From assembly GCA_016946835.1 (NCBI GenBank), contig JACVTC010000024.1:1161001-1225000 (forward strand): 64,000 nt of DNA, written 5' to 3'. This DNA is from Neocallimastix lanati (nom. inval.). Its lineage: Eukaryota; Neocallimastigomycota; Neocallimastigomycetes; Neocallimastigales; Neocallimastigaceae. A model generated the notes under the pieces. The model was not told where the DNA came from. It saw only the letters and a program-made list of their open reading frames with translations, and ran no database searches. This document shows positions 42,324 through 54,731 of this stretch, piece after piece (position 1 is the stretch's first letter; each line of letters starts with the position of its first letter). A program made the position numbers and the translations under genes.

Positions 42324-42397
42324 AGAACTTTGGTTCAATGGTTAGTTACATTGACCATGACCAATACTTCATGGGTTCGACTCACACCTCAACCCAT
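42324..42397 (+). promoter_or_regulatory. tRNA-like segment with pol III A and B boxes inside the LTR
   Basis: TGGTTCAATGG (42331-42341) fits the A-box consensus TRGYNNARNNG. GGTTCGACTC (42374-42383) fits the B-box core GGTTCGANNC. The 43-base offset is that of a tRNA gene. Pairing ATTG/CAAT is available around an anticodon-like loop, but the acceptor arm does not pair, so this is not an intact tRNA gene. The T-arm region instead forms ATGGGTT/AACCCAT. The same segment is present in the 3' LTR at 47624-47697. Confidence 0.6.
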
Positions 42398-42690
42398 TTT
42401 GCATAAATAATTATTTTATTAATTATTTTATTAATTATTAATAATATCTTCTTGAATATTCTTTCTGTATAAAATTATAGAAAGTTAAAGATTCTTTCGG
42501 TTCGTAATTCAACCGAAATGAATTTAGAAATTCTTATTATATAAATTATTTTATTCTTTTTTGATAAGATTCATTTTCATCAATTAAAATCTATATTCTA
42601 GAAACTTTACATTATTAATTATTACAAACATATTTCTAAATATTTCTTTAAAATTATTTTTACATGTTAAAACTGTTTTTCCGTTAAAAG

Positions 42691-42698
42691 TATAAATA
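42691..42698 (+). promoter_or_regulatory. Probable TATA box of the gypsy LTR
   Basis: TATAAATA followed by GTGCGAAC, about 250 bases before the LTR end, is the clearest pol II core promoter match in the LTR. It is repeated at 47991 in the 3' LTR. Confidence 0.5.
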
Positions 42699-42939
42699 GT
42701 GCGAACTTCACGAATGAAAATATTTTTCTTCGTGCTTTTATTAATAATAATTAACGTATAAGTAATTCGAAATATTACCTTGTTGATTAATATTAATAAT
42801 TATTTTAAATTTTATAATTAATAAAAAATATTTCTAATAAAACGAATTATTTATACAGATAGTGTAAACCTATTGAGTTTTCTCCTTTCTGTGTTTCTAT
42901 ATCTCATCCCGCCTTTACAATAGAAGCACCTCCGTTACA

Positions 42940-43431
42940 ATAAAAGCACCTGCTAATCCAAGCCCTCAATACCTTTACGCTATCCCGCAGACATTCTACT
43001 ATACTTTTAGGAATTCTACCTTCTCAATATCTTTTGGCAATCGTTGGGTTTCTACTTTTACTATTCTACTATTAAAGAACGAATACCTACTCTTCCGGTT
43101 CTCTCTATCTTAATCTAATAATCTTTGAATAAATCTTTTTATCTACTATCTCTTTAATACCGGACTTCTATATCTTTTAATCTCGGATTTTATCTCCTCC
43201 CAGACGAATAATTACTGCCTATTGATTCCTATTCAAATTATCACCTTGTCTGTTTTGAGTTACCCTCACTATTATATAATTCAATCCTTTGTATTTATTA
43301 TATTACCGGATAATCCTAATCCTATAGTTATTGAAATTAATTCTTATAACAAAAATTCTTGTACTACCCGATCAAATAATTCAATTTAAATTTGTACTAC
43401 CCTATTAAGATAAAACTTGCATTACCTTAAC

Positions 43432-43478
<47 letters not shown>

Positions 43479-43655
43479 TTAGATAATATTAAATTAATCT
43501 TGTATTACCTTAACCCTTTAAAATTAATTCTAATATTTACCAACAAAATTAATTAATAATTAGATAATTATTTTAAATTAATTTAGTAAGAAAAATTTTT
43601 AATTTTTAGATAAATATTTTAGATTAATTTAGTGAATAAATCAATTAGTTTTAGA

Positions 43656-43688
<33 letters not shown>

Positions 43689-44818
43689 TTTTTTTCATTT
43701 AATCTATCACAAAAATAATAATTTTTTTTTTAAATTAGCTTAGTATAAAAAAAAAAAAAAAAAAAAAAAATACTAATAATAATATTAATAATTATAATAA
43801 TAATTTTTTATTTTTAATTATTTTAATAAATTACTTGCTTGAAATAATAGCAAGAAAAACCTGTTCAATTTTATTTTTTTTTATTTATTTATTTAAAAAG
43901 GCGTTTATACGAGCGAATAGAGCTCATATACAGAGTTAGAAGAATTGTCTTCTTTAGTGTTGCACTCGACGAATAGATTTGGTTCTAGACTAGGTAAAAC
44001 TCTATAAGAGAGCACCGTAGCCTATTATAAAGGAAAACGGTTCTAGGTTTGCAACAACTCTGGCGAATAAGGAGCTTACGTCACCGAAGGCGTAAGATTA
44101 AAATTATATAGTATTTTAAAATTTTATTTCGTGCTTACTCGCGGCACTAGTTATAATAGTACTGACGGTTTTTTCTATAGTTGTGAGTCAATAGTACTAT
44201 TCTATTTTATCAATCAATAATTTTATAATTAATATTATAATTTTATAATTAAGAAAACAAAGATTAAAATATAAATATAAGGTTTATACGACTTCCAAAG
44301 CGACAGAAGTTGGTCTCTGTTTTCGTAACATTTTAGTGTTCAGATACTATTGATATAGGGGAAAATAATTTGTTTTATTCTTTTCAGCTAACAATAAGTT
44401 AGACATAATAAAGAATCTAACAATATTACTTCCTTTTGTCTATAAGACATTAACAATCGATTTTATCTGCGTTATCACTAAAAGGCTAAAGGAACTTATC
44501 GTATAAAACTTTGATAGATTATATATTTAGTTGGTCCAATACTATATAATCTAGTTTATATTTCAGTAATTTTTGATAAATAATTATAAAATAGAAATAT
44601 TTAATTATAAAATATTATAAAGTGTTATTAAAATTTTGTGTTCTTATCCATTAACCTTGGAAACCTACCAATAAACAACTTTTGAACTTTTAGAATCGCT
44701 ACTACCTATCTACCTTTTGGATTATTGGAATCTCTACTACCACTTTGGGAACTTCTGGATTCTACCGCCTATTCTTTACCTTTGAAAACTTATTCTACTT
44801 TACCTTATTTATTTTAAT
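42940..44818 (+). other. Long untranslated leader of the gypsy element
   Basis: About 1.9 kb without a substantial frame lies between the 5' LTR and the gag start. It contains pyrimidine-rich stretches with repeated ATTCTAC/CTACC motifs. Three long A-tracts (about 43436-43474, 43657-43684 and 43747-43770) and a less AT-rich block (43900-44180) are also present. The length is unusual for a gypsy leader. Confidence 0.7.
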
Positions 44819-47263
44819 ATGGACAACTATTATCAAGAAAATCCTACTTTTAAGGACGGTTTCGCTGGTGATCGTCGATTCTTTAAAGGATTTCTAGCTA
44901 AAATGAAACTTATTTTTATGATTCAACCAGAAAGATTTGCAAACGATGAAGCTAAAGTAATCTATATCATTTCTCGTTTGTATGGAAACGCCATGAATTG
45001 GGCTGCTACTCTCATTGAAAACCAAGATCCTTGTCTCCTTAATTATAATCAATTCATTGCTAGATTAAAATCAGTATTTGGAAGCTACGATTCTACCTTT
45101 ATTGCGAATCAGAAATTAAGAACAATCAAACAAAAACGAATTGGTGAAGTCAGAAATTATATTTTAGAATTTAATAAATACGCCGATGAATCTTCTTGGA
45201 ATGAAGAAGCCAAGATGGACGCCTTTCTTGCCGGTCTACATGACCATATTGCTACTAGAATTTTAGAAATGTTTCCTGGACCTCAAACCCTCTTTGCTAT
45301 GCAAACAATTGCATCTAGAATCGATAATCGTATTTCTACTCATAGACAATTCTCCAATCTTCAAGGTCAAAATTCAAATAATAGTAATAATAATAAAAAT
45401 AAAAAGAGCAAAAAATCATTCTTTTTCCAAAAGCAATTTAAATCCAAACCTCATGGACCTCTATCTCAAGAAGAAAAAGAAAGAAGAAGAAGAAAAAATC
45501 TTTGTTTATATTGTGGATCCTCTGAACATTCTCTCGACAATTGTCCACTTAAAAATAAATATAAAAATAAAAATAAACCTTCATCAAGTAGCACTTATGT
45601 TTCTAATCCCGAATCAAAACCTATTTCTAGACCTAGAGTTTCTGACTCAAATCTTCCTATTTACGAATTTTCTTTAAGTATTGATAATACAAATTCTACC
45701 GCTAAAATTCTACTCGATACTGGTTCTCAAATCAATTTAATGGATATCTACTATATTAAAGAAAATAATACCCCGTATTCAACCAAAACTAATTTCCCTA
45801 ATGTATCTGGCATTGGTGGAAAGCAAACTATTCTTGGAAAAACTCTTCCTATTTCCATCACTTATAATAACCATAAATGTAAAACTCAATTCTATGTGGT
45901 TGACCTTCCTTCTTATTGTGCTATTTTAGGTTTCGAATGGATTTCTACTCACAATCCTGATATTGACTTCAAAAATAAAGTCTTAAGATTTAATTCCAAT
46001 TATTGCGTTGAAAATTGTTTAATCATCCCTAACTCCTTTACTTCTTATGTTCCTTTAAACACTACTAAACAAAATGACAAAAATGAAAATGAAGAAATCA
46101 ATAATAAAATAAGCAAATCATTACCAAAAAAATTACTTCCATTTATAGACACTTTCAGTGGAATATACACTAATGAATCACCTCCTTATTGTCCTTTTGA
46201 TAGCGAGATTAAACCCAAACAAAATGAAAAACTTCATTATGATCCAATCTACCCCTTAACTGAAAAAGAATCTCTAGCCTCGAAGAATTATATTAAAGAA
46301 AATGAAGACAAAAAATTTATTAGAAAATCTAAATCTCCAGCTGCTGCTTCTGTTTTATTTGTTCCCAAGAATGACCTAAATGATCTCTTTCGTATTCATA
46401 AACCACCCTCCGATTTTTTTTCTGATAAAGATTCTCAATTCACTTCAAAATTTTGGTCAGCTATTTGTAAATCCTTCAATATTACAACGAAACTTGCTTC
46501 TCCCTTCCATCACCAAACCAATGGTTTAACGGAGAGGGTGAACTCCGTTATTGAACAATACTTAAGATGTTATTCAAACTTTAAAGGTTCTGATTGGTAT
46601 AATTTTTTATTCCTAGCAGAATTCAGTTATAATAATTCAATTCAAGAATCAATTAAGCACTCACCTTTTTATGCAAACTATGGATATAATCCAAGATATT
46701 CACCATCAATTCCAAACAGTACAGATGTTCCTAGAGCTGATGAATTTACAAAAGACCTTTCAGAATTATTTAAAACACTTAATGGAAATTTACAACAAGC
46801 AAGAAAAAAGCAAGAAGAATTTGCAAACAAACATCGTATTGAAGCTCCAAATTTTAAACCTGGTGATAAAGTGTGGATTAATAGTTCACTTATAATTCAT
46901 AATGGAAATAAAAAACTTAAACCCAGAAAACTTGGTCCATATAAAATCATTAAGAAAATTTCTCCCGTTTCATATAAGTTAGACTTACCAAAAGAAATCA
47001 GAATCCATCCTGTAATACATGTTTCTGAACTTGAACCATTTTATGAAGATCACTTTGGACGAAAGAAAGAACCACCACCACCGATAATTATTGACAATGA
47101 AGAAGAATACGAAGTTGAAAAAATTCTTGATAAAAGGAAACATTATGGCAAAACCCAATATCTTATTAAATGGAAAGGTTATCCTTTATCTGAAGCATCT
47201 TGGGAACCCGAAGAAAATTTAAATTGCCCCAAACTCTTAAAAGAATTTAACAAAAATAACTAA
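44819..47263 (+). CDS. Gypsy Gag-protease-integrase(C-term)-chromodomain fusion, RT deleted
   Basis: 814 residues without a stop. Residues 1-180 are a Ty3-type Gag ([20 protein letters not shown], then [14 protein letters not shown]). A zinc knuckle [14 protein letters not shown] lies at 229-242 and the aspartic protease motif LLDTGS at 298-303. RT begins normally ([27 protein letters not shown] ends near 518), but the frame then passes into integrase ([19 protein letters not shown]). The second and third catalytic residues are present, D536 and E572, exactly D-x35-E. The HHCC finger, the first Asp, all of RNase H and the RT YxDD core are absent. GPY-like (KLGPYKI) and [13 protein letters not shown] motifs follow, then a chromodomain at about 758-806 ([20 protein letters not shown]). 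In autonomous relatives this polyprotein makes capsid, protease, RT and an integrase steered to chromatin. Confidence 0.93.
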   Translation: MDNYYQENPTFKDGFAGDRRFFKGFLAKMKLIFMIQPERFANDEAKVIYIISRLYGNAMNWAATLIENQDPCLLNYNQFIARLKSVFGSYDSTFIANQKLRTIKQKRIGEVRNYILEFNKYADESSWNEEAKMDAFLAGLHDHIATRILEMFPGPQTLFAMQTIASRIDNRISTHRQFSNLQGQNSNNSNNNKNKKSKKSFFFQKQFKSKPHGPLSQEEKERRRRKNLCLYCGSSEHSLDNCPLKNKYKNKNKPSSSSTYVSNPESKPISRPRVSDSNLPIYEFSLSIDNTNSTAKILLDTGSQINLMDIYYIKENNTPYSTKTNFPNVSGIGGKQTILGKTLPISITYNNHKCKTQFYVVDLPSYCAILGFEWISTHNPDIDFKNKVLRFNSNYCVENCLIIPNSFTSYVPLNTTKQNDKNENEEINNKISKSLPKKLLPFIDTFSGIYTNESPPYCPFDSEIKPKQNEKLHYDPIYPLTEKESLASKNYIKENEDKKFIRKSKSPAAASVLFVPKNDLNDLFRIHKPPSDFFSDKDSQFTSKFWSAICKSFNITTKLASPFHHQTNGLTERVNSVIEQYLRCYSNFKGSDWYNFLFLAEFSYNNSIQESIKHSPFYANYGYNPRYSPSIPNSTDVPRADEFTKDLSELFKTLNGNLQQARKKQEEFANKHRIEAPNFKPGDKVWINSSLIIHNGNKKLKPRKLGPYKIIKKISPVSYKLDLPKEIRIHPVIHVSELEPFYEDHFGRKKEPPPPIIIDNEEEYEVEKILDKRKHYGKTQYLIKWKGYPLSEASWEPEENLNCPKLLKEFNKNN

Positions 47264-47583
47264 AATTAAAACTTGAAAATGAATCTTTACTTTATTAATA
47301 TCAAACTTATATTAATTTATTAATATCAATATTACTAAATATTATTTTATATTATTAAATATTATTAATATTCATGTATTCTTATTATATATTATATTCA
47401 TGTAACTTTATTAATATCATGTAATTTTATTCAAAAAAGTTCGTACTATAAAATGGTTAATTATTATTTTTATTTTATTTTATTTTAGTTTAGTTTAGTT
47501 TAGTTTAGTTTAGTTTAGTTTAGTTTGCTTAATTTTAGTATAAGTTATGCCTAACTGTTAGATTCGTCTGGTATCCGAATCCT

Positions 47584-47595
47584 GGAGGCGGACCA
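47584..47595 (+). promoter_or_regulatory. Polypurine tract of the gypsy element
   Basis: GGAGGCGGACCA directly abuts the 3' LTR, the position where plus-strand DNA synthesis is primed. A (TTTAG)n run just upstream (about 47486-47526) is an internal microsatellite. Confidence 0.65.
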
Positions 47596-48239
47596 TGTAA
47601 CGAAATCTTCAGTTAGTAAAATTAGAACTTTGGTTCAATGGTTAGTTACATTGACCATGACCAATACTTCATGGGTTCGACTCACACCTCAACCCATTTT
47701 GCATAAATAATTATTTTATTAATTATTTTATTAATTATTAATAATATCTTCTTGAATATTCTTTCTGTATAAAATTATAGAAAGTTAAAGATTCTTTCGG
47801 TTCGTAATTCAACCGAAATGAATTTAGAAATTCTTATTATATAAATTATTTTATTCTTTTTTGATAAGATTCATTTTCATCAATTAAAATCTATATTCTA
47901 GAAACTTTACATTATTAATTATTACAAACATATTTCTAAATATTTCTTTAAAATTATTTTTACATGTTAAAACTGTTTTTCCGTTAAAAGTATAAATAGT
48001 GCGAACTTCACGAATGAAAATATTTTTCTTCGTGCTTTTATTAATAATAATTAACGTATAAGTAATTCGAAATATTACCTTGTTGATTAATATTAATAAT
48101 TATTTTAAATTTTATAATTAATAAAAAATATTTCTAATAAAACGAATTATTTATACAGATAGTGTAAACCTATTGAGTTTTCTCCTTTCTGTGTTTCTAT
48201 ATCTCATCCCGCCTTTACAATAGAAGCACCTCCGTTACA
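47596..48239 (+). repeat. Gypsy 3' LTR
   Basis: Same length and, on reading block by block, the same sequence as the 5' LTR. Followed by the TGCTG duplication. Confidence 0.95.
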
Positions 48240-51200
48240 TGCTGAGGTTAATCGAAACAATAATGTTGATATCAATACTCAGCTAACTAACTTTTTTGGT
48301 AATCCTCTTAATCATATCAGATTAGTTGAGGAAGCAGAAAGGATCGATGCTGACATGATACTCATGATCAGTAAGAATGTCGATGATTCTGTTTTAAGAG
48401 AAATCAGCAGACTTAATAATGGTTTCCGTATAATGGAAAGACTCAAATCAAAATATGGAAATTCAAATGCTGATATGGAATACTGGCTTAAAAGGTTAAG
48501 AAGTATTAAAGCCAGAGATAGAAATCAAATCATCGAAAAGCTAGAACTTATGAAAGAAACTTTCGATGATATGGAAGAACAACATGTGGAGATCACTGAT
48601 AAGGAAAAATTAAAATATCTCTATAACGTACTACCGGATGATTATAAAAATATCATTCAAATTAATTTGAATAGTGACCCTAATGTATATATTAATAATC
48701 TCAAAAGTTTTATTTATGCAAAATCTTACCTAGAAAATTGGGAAGATAACAAAACCATTGAAAAAGATGATCCAATGGATCTAGATTTTATCAGTAGAGG
48801 AAGAAGAACTAGTAATTCCTCAAAGAAAAATGAACACAACAACCATAATAACAAAAGCTCTAACTCTAAGAAAAGAGGAAAGCAAAATGGTAACCAATAT
48901 AACAATAATAATAAAAATAATAGTAACAAAGACAATAATAATAAATCATATTGCCACATTTGTGAAGTTAAAGGACACTCTACCAGAAACTGCATATATA
49001 ATATGAAGACGAAGTCAAATCATAATAAAGGGAGGCAAGAAAAGCTTCAAGTAAAGACCACATTAAATGATTATCCAAAGAAGTCTTTACATTTGATAAG
49101 TAAAATTTCTGATCCAGACAGTGCCAGTAGTTATGACGATAATTTTGATTTTGAAGACGCAAGGGCACTGATAGAAAAACAAGAAGAAATAAACATTAAC
49201 AATAAGGTTAAATTTTCTGGATTAATTGAATACGTGAATGATAGTTTTATTATTCCAAAGGAGATAACAATTCCTAATAAAAAAGAGGAATTATATGTAA
49301 ACAACATCAATTATTATGAAGAAAATGATAAGACCAGTGAATGGTTATATGATACTGGTGCTGGAGAACATATAACTAATGATTTTAATTTGTTAAATAA
49401 TTTTATTCACTGCAAAATAAAGTTAAGATGTGCCAATGGGACAATGTGTAGCTTCAAAGGATATGGTACTTACGAATGTTACATTAATGGAATATATGTA
49501 CGACTAGACAGGGTATTATATTCAAAATCTGCAACTAAAAATCTTATTAGTAGAATAGAACTGGCCAAAATAGGATATAGAGTCATTATTGATACTGATG
49601 ATTATACACGTGGTAGATTTAACTTATGGGGTCCAAATAATGTATATATAGGAACTTATTATTCTACAAATGATAATCAATTCTTAGTAAATACTTACAA
49701 GATTAATAAAAACTTTGAAGAAAAGGATAAAAATATTATGGCTTTAAACGAAGTTGATGAAAAAAGCCTTGAAATTTGGCATAGAAGACTAGGTCATTAT
49801 TACCTAGAAAACATAAGCAAATATCTAAGTTTACACCAAATAAAAACTCCTAAATGCATAGAATGTAAAGTAGCTAAAATGTCAAGGAAATCACACGGAG
49901 GAAAAACACCGAAAGCTACGAAAATATTAGAAATAATACATTCAGACATTTCAGGTCCATACAATTCATCTATCAATAATAAAAAATACTTTATTACATT
50001 CATGGATGAATTCTCAAGAAAAGTATGGATATATACTTTAAAATCTAAAGCCGAAGCCCCCGAATTAATTGTGGAATTCTTCAAGTACTTAAATAACCAA
50101 TTTGAAGAATATAATATTAAAATATTTAAATCAGATGGAGGAAAGGAATTTAAAAATAAAACAGTTAATAAATACTGTAAAGAAAATGGAATAGAAAAAA
50201 CCTATTCTCCACCAGGTTGTCCTGAAGTTAATGGAAAAGCTGAAAGAATAAACAGAACTCTTAGAAATTCAGCTAAAACTCTTCTATATTGGGCAGAATT
50301 ATCAGAAAACTTTTGGAATTTCGCCATAAAACAGGCATGCTACATATATAACTTAATTCCCCATTCGGGAAATAAATTTTTAATTCCCAATGAAGTATTT
50401 TATAACAAAAAGGTAGAGTTAAAACATTTAAAAACTTTTGGTTGTGTGTGTTATTACAGGGATGATACACAACACAAATCAAAATTTTTACCAAATGCTA
50501 AGAAGGGCGTATTCTTGGGATTTGATGATAAAAAATATTCATATATTATCATGGATATTGAAAATAATAAAATACATTATACTAACGATGTAGAATTCGT
50601 TGAAGAAGAGCCTAGTAAACACAAATACGAAACAAGCAATTATAAAGACTCTTACTTCTCATTTATGAAAGACAACAATAGAAAAGATATGAATCCAGAA
50701 GATAATATTATAAATGAAGATAATAATATAAATGAAGATAATAATATAAATGAAGATAATAATATGAACAATGAAAATAATTTTAATGGAAGAAACATCT
50801 TAAATGAAGAAAACATTTTAAATGAAAATATTAATAATGAAAGGACTACTAATACAGAACATAAAAGTAATTACATTAAAAATAAGCATGTCAATAATAT
50901 ATCGTTAAATGAAGAAAATCAAGAATTTGATAATAAAGATATAAACCAGAAAAATAACCATAATTTAAATAAAGATGTTGAAATTAATTCTAAAATTAAT
51001 CCTGAAATTAAAAATAAAAATAATTGTGAATTTAAATTGAAATTCAATTTCAACAATGTTGACAAAAATAATTCTGAAAATAATTATTTGAATGAGATAA
51101 ATAGAAATTTAGAAATAATAAATAAAAATTATAATAAAAAGTTTAGAAATAATACTAAGAATACCAATTTTAATTCTAACATTATTGAAAAATATAAACC

Positions 51201-52428
51201 AGAAGATCCTGCTTACGACGCCTCAACTTCCAGCAGGAACAAAGGAAAAGAAAAAATAACCGAATTTGAAATTTTTGATAAAAATAAAATATTTTTAAAT
51301 AATGAAAAATCAAGCCAAAATTTACAAAATTTTACAATAAATAATAATAATATGAAAAAAAATTTTAATAATAAAATTTTTTCAAAAAATGATGAAAATT
51401 TTCAAGAAAATCTATTGGCTGAAGCAAAATCACATTCATATCATATCAAAAAATCTTCAAATAATTCAATAATAACATATGACAACAATAATGATTCACA
51501 TAAATCTATTAATAATTCAAATAAATCAATGAATATCAAAAATTTACCAAAAAATGATCAAAATTTTATTAATAAAAATTTTTTATCGAAAAATAATGAA
51601 TTAATTCAACAAAATTCAAAATCCAGCGACTCTATGAAGAAAAATTATAATTTCTCCACTCCTACAATAGATATCAATAATATTCCTTCAGATAATAAAA
51701 ATATGGTAATGGAAAATCTTAAAAATATAACTCTTCCATATAATATTAATCAGAATTTACCTTTAATAACCGATTCTTCAACCAACCAAATTTCTCAAAA
51801 ATCAGACGAAATTTCACTTACTAATAATAACGAAATAAATAATAAATTTAGCAACAATAATATAGTAAACAAAGAAAATTATGCCCACAAATCTCTTATA
51901 GATGCATCAAGTGTTATTGATTTTAATAAAGATGAAATTATAGATGACATTGTAGCCAATACAGAATATGGCAACATCTATAAAAGACCACTTAGTCCAA
52001 AATATAAAGAGACTGCACCTATTAATATTAGTTCTCGTAGAAAACTAGACCAAATCAACGACATTATTATTGCTTCTATATTTTGTCACATTCCTAATAC
52101 ATATGAAGAAGCAATAAACAGTGAAGACAAAAATAAATGGATTGAGGCTATTAATGATGAACTTAATAACCTTTATTCTAATAATATTATGACTTTTGTT
52201 AAAAATGTACCTAAAAATAAAAACATCATTACCACAAAATGGGTTTTCAACACTAAACGTGATTCAAATAATAATATTTATAAATATAAAGCTCGTTTAG
52301 TTGCTCGTGGATTTAAACAAAAATGGGGAATCGATTATGAATTAACTTATTCTCCTACTCTAAACATTGATGGTCTTAAACTAATATTCGTTATTTCTGC
52401 TATTTTAAGTGGAATATTTTCCAGCTAG
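48240..52428 (+). CDS. Copia gag-pol, main part (Gag, protease, integrase, RT start)
   Basis: Resumes the interrupted frame; the longest Met-initiated segment starts at 48355, and residues are numbered from there. Gag continues (RIMERLKSKYGNSNADMEYW). The zinc knuckle CHICEVKGHSTRNC is at 200-213 and protease WLYDTGAGEH has Asp at 333. The integrase zinc finger starts with HRRLGH at 476-481 and CIEC follows. The catalytic triad is D531 (HSDISGP), D594 (KSDGGKEF) and E630 (GKAERINR), with D-x35-E spacing. Residues about 779-1250 form a very long Asn/Glu/Lys-rich linker with NINEDN repeats, unusual for copia. RT begins KNKWIEAINDELNNLYSNN and reaches ARLVARGFKQ...YSPTLNIDG. The frame stops at 52428 because of a one-base loss in a T-run (about 52416-52421). 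Confidence 0.93.
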
Positions 52429-53600
52429 ATATAAAGGCCGCTTACCTTAATGCTCCGCTTGATAAAGATATTTATACTACTATTCCTAAAGGCGATACGC
52501 GCTTTGGGCGGGGATATTGGAAACTCAATAAAGCTTTGTATGGTCTTAAGCAATCTGGTAGACAATGGTATAATACCATTAGAAAATTCCTAATAAAAAA
52601 TAAGTTCATTCAAATTAAATCCGAACAATGTATTTTCAAATTTACAAAAAATAATATAACAAAATGCATTATCGGCTTATACGTGGACGACATGGTCATC
52701 GCTGGAGAAAACGAATACATTAAACAAATAATAAATAAAATAAAATCAAAATTTAAAATATCTAAATGTGATCCAATTGAATACATATTAGGAATTGAAG
52801 TAAAGAAAGAAAATAATTCATATATTATTTCACAGAAAAATTTTATAAATAATATGTTATATAAATTTAATATTGATAATACAAAGAAAAGAAAAACACC
52901 ATGTACTGGTGATAATAAAATATCAGAAAACAATAAACCTTTCGATAAAACAATCTACAAAAGCGCAATAGGTTCCTTAATATACCTTTCGAAATGTACA
53001 AGACCTGACATAGCTTTCGCTGTAAATAAAGCTTCAAGAAAATGTGAAAATCCAACTATATCGGATTGGAACAAAATAATAAATATTCTAAAATATATTA
53101 ATAGTACCAAAGAATTTAAGATAGAATATAATGGAAAGGGGGAGTTTGTTGCATATACCGACTCCGACTTTGCCGGCTGTTTGGAAGATAGAAAATCTAT
53201 CTCAGGAGGAATAATACTTATGGGAACAAGTCCGATATGCTGGTTGTCCAAGAAACAAACAAGTGTTGCTACGTCTAGTGCTGAAGCAGAGTACATAAGC
53301 ACTTCCGAAAATATAAAGAAAATATTATGGATTAGAAATATAATAAAAGAAATTTTAAACAAATGGATAACTGTTAAAATCTATACAGATAATCAAGCAA
53401 GTAAGAAAATAATGGAGAACGGAGAAATAAATACAAAATTAAAGCATATAAGTGTAAGATATCATTTCAACAGGGACAATATTGCAAAGAAGAAAGTAAA
53501 ATTAGAATATATTGATACTGAAAACATGCTAGCGGACATATTAACCAAGGACTCAAATGGACCAAAGATACAAAAATTTACAAACAACATTTTTATCTAA
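52429..53600 (+). CDS. Copia pol, C-terminal part (RT and RNase H) after the frameshift
   Basis: Continues in the next frame with LDIKAAYLNAPLDKDIYT and YGLKQSGRQWYN. The catalytic YVDD is encoded around 52680-52691. RNase H follows with TRPDIAFAVNKASRKCE, then YTDSDFAGCLEDRKSISGG and SSAEAEYIS, ending at 53600, 20 bases before the 3' LTR. In an active copia this would be fused to the upstream part. The only visible defect is the single shift, so it was either inactivated very recently or the shift is a sequencing error. Confidence 0.93.
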
Positions 53601-53611
53601 AAATATTATTT

Positions 53612-53620
53612 GAGGGGGAG
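53612..53620 (+). promoter_or_regulatory. Polypurine tract of the copia element
   Basis: GAGGGGGAG directly precedes the 3' LTR. The identical tract precedes the 3' LTR of the neighbouring small element at 55445-55453. Confidence 0.85.
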
Positions 53621-53887
53621 TGTTGACTGCACTCATAATTTAACTATATATTTAATTTATTTATTTATAGTATTTATTTATATTTATGTGTATTTATTTA
53701 TTTATATTTAATGATTACTTAAATGTATTATGATCTATCGTCTTGTATAAATCTATGTTAATTATCTTTTAATATTTATTTAATTAATTTTTAATTTATT
53801 TTATGTTATGGAAAACGCATGTTGTAACATGTGACTTTATTACTTATTTAAAGCTGAAAGATAGATCTAAATTTAATAAAGCTAACA
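53621..53887 (+). repeat. Copia 3' LTR
   Basis: 267 bases. Lacks the 54-base segment found in the 5' LTR. Followed by (ATT)n. Confidence 0.95.
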
Positions 53888-54334
53888 ATTATTATTATTA
53901 TTATTATTATTATTATTGATAACTGTCCTAAAATTATGTATATAATAATTATTAGTGCACGTGATATACATGAATCTAATGTGGCACAAATGATGAATTG
54001 TTAAATACAAAAAATGCTCATTGTAATATTTAGGCTCCAAAACAAAGCTCATTATTATATATTAACAAATAGTAAAATCAGAATATAAACATTAGCTAGT
54101 ACGAGAACATATATATAAAACATCTTTAAAATTCATATTTATCAAAATTGAAAATGATGACTAAAAGGAAAGTACAAAATATTTATTTATTTATCTATTT
54201 TGTTTATTTTGTTTTATTTACCTAACTAAAAAAAAAAAAAAGGAAAAGTAAAAGAAGGACTAACTAATTACATTTTATAATTAAAATTGTAAATTGATAA
54301 AATAAACAATATAGTAATTTTTAAACTATATGCA

Positions 54335-54731
54335 GGAGATTCAAAATTAATTGAAGAAAACTTAGACCAGTATTTTGTCCATGATAGAACACAAGATAAT
54401 GAAGACGAAACTTCAATAAATTTAATTTCTAAATATACAAATAGAAAAATTAAAAATAAAAATAATTTTAAATATAAACATAAGAAAAGAAAACATTACT
54501 CAAATGAAGAATCCTCCAGTGAAAGTGAAAGTGAAAATGAAAATGAAAATAAACAAAAAACAAAACGAAAAAGCAAAAAAAAAAAAACAAAAACAAAAAA
54601 AAAAACAAAAACAAAAAACAAAAAACAAAAAAAAACAAAAAACAAAAAACAAAAAAAAAAAAAAAAAAAAAAAAAAACACAAAAACAAAACAAAAAAACA
54701 AAAAAACAAAAAAAAAAACAAAAAAAAAAAC

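Larger units (their letters stand above)
42296..42939 (+). repeat. Gypsy 5' LTR
   Basis: 644 bases, apparently identical to 47596-48239. Immediately after it, ATAAAAGCACCTGCT resembles the LTR's own end (ATAGAAGCACCTCC). No standard primer-binding site starting TGG is evident at this position. Confidence 0.95.
42296..48239 (+). mobile_element. Ty3/gypsy chromovirus derivative lacking reverse transcriptase, nested in copia gag
   Basis: A 5944-bp element with 644-bp LTRs (TGTAAC...GTTACA), a 5-bp target duplication, a purine-rich tract before the 3' LTR and one 814-codon frame. I found no difference between the two LTRs on base-by-base reading, so insertion or gene conversion was recent. The frame joins Gag, protease and a short RT start directly to the C-terminal integrase and a chromodomain. 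The element cannot encode RT or RNase H and must be non-autonomous, unless the deletion followed insertion. Confidence 0.93.

Noticed and set aside
42324-42397. Genuine tRNA gene in the LTR
   Set aside because: A and B boxes are present, but the acceptor arm does not pair and the T-arm pairs in a non-tRNA way, so it is annotated only as a tRNA-like promoter.
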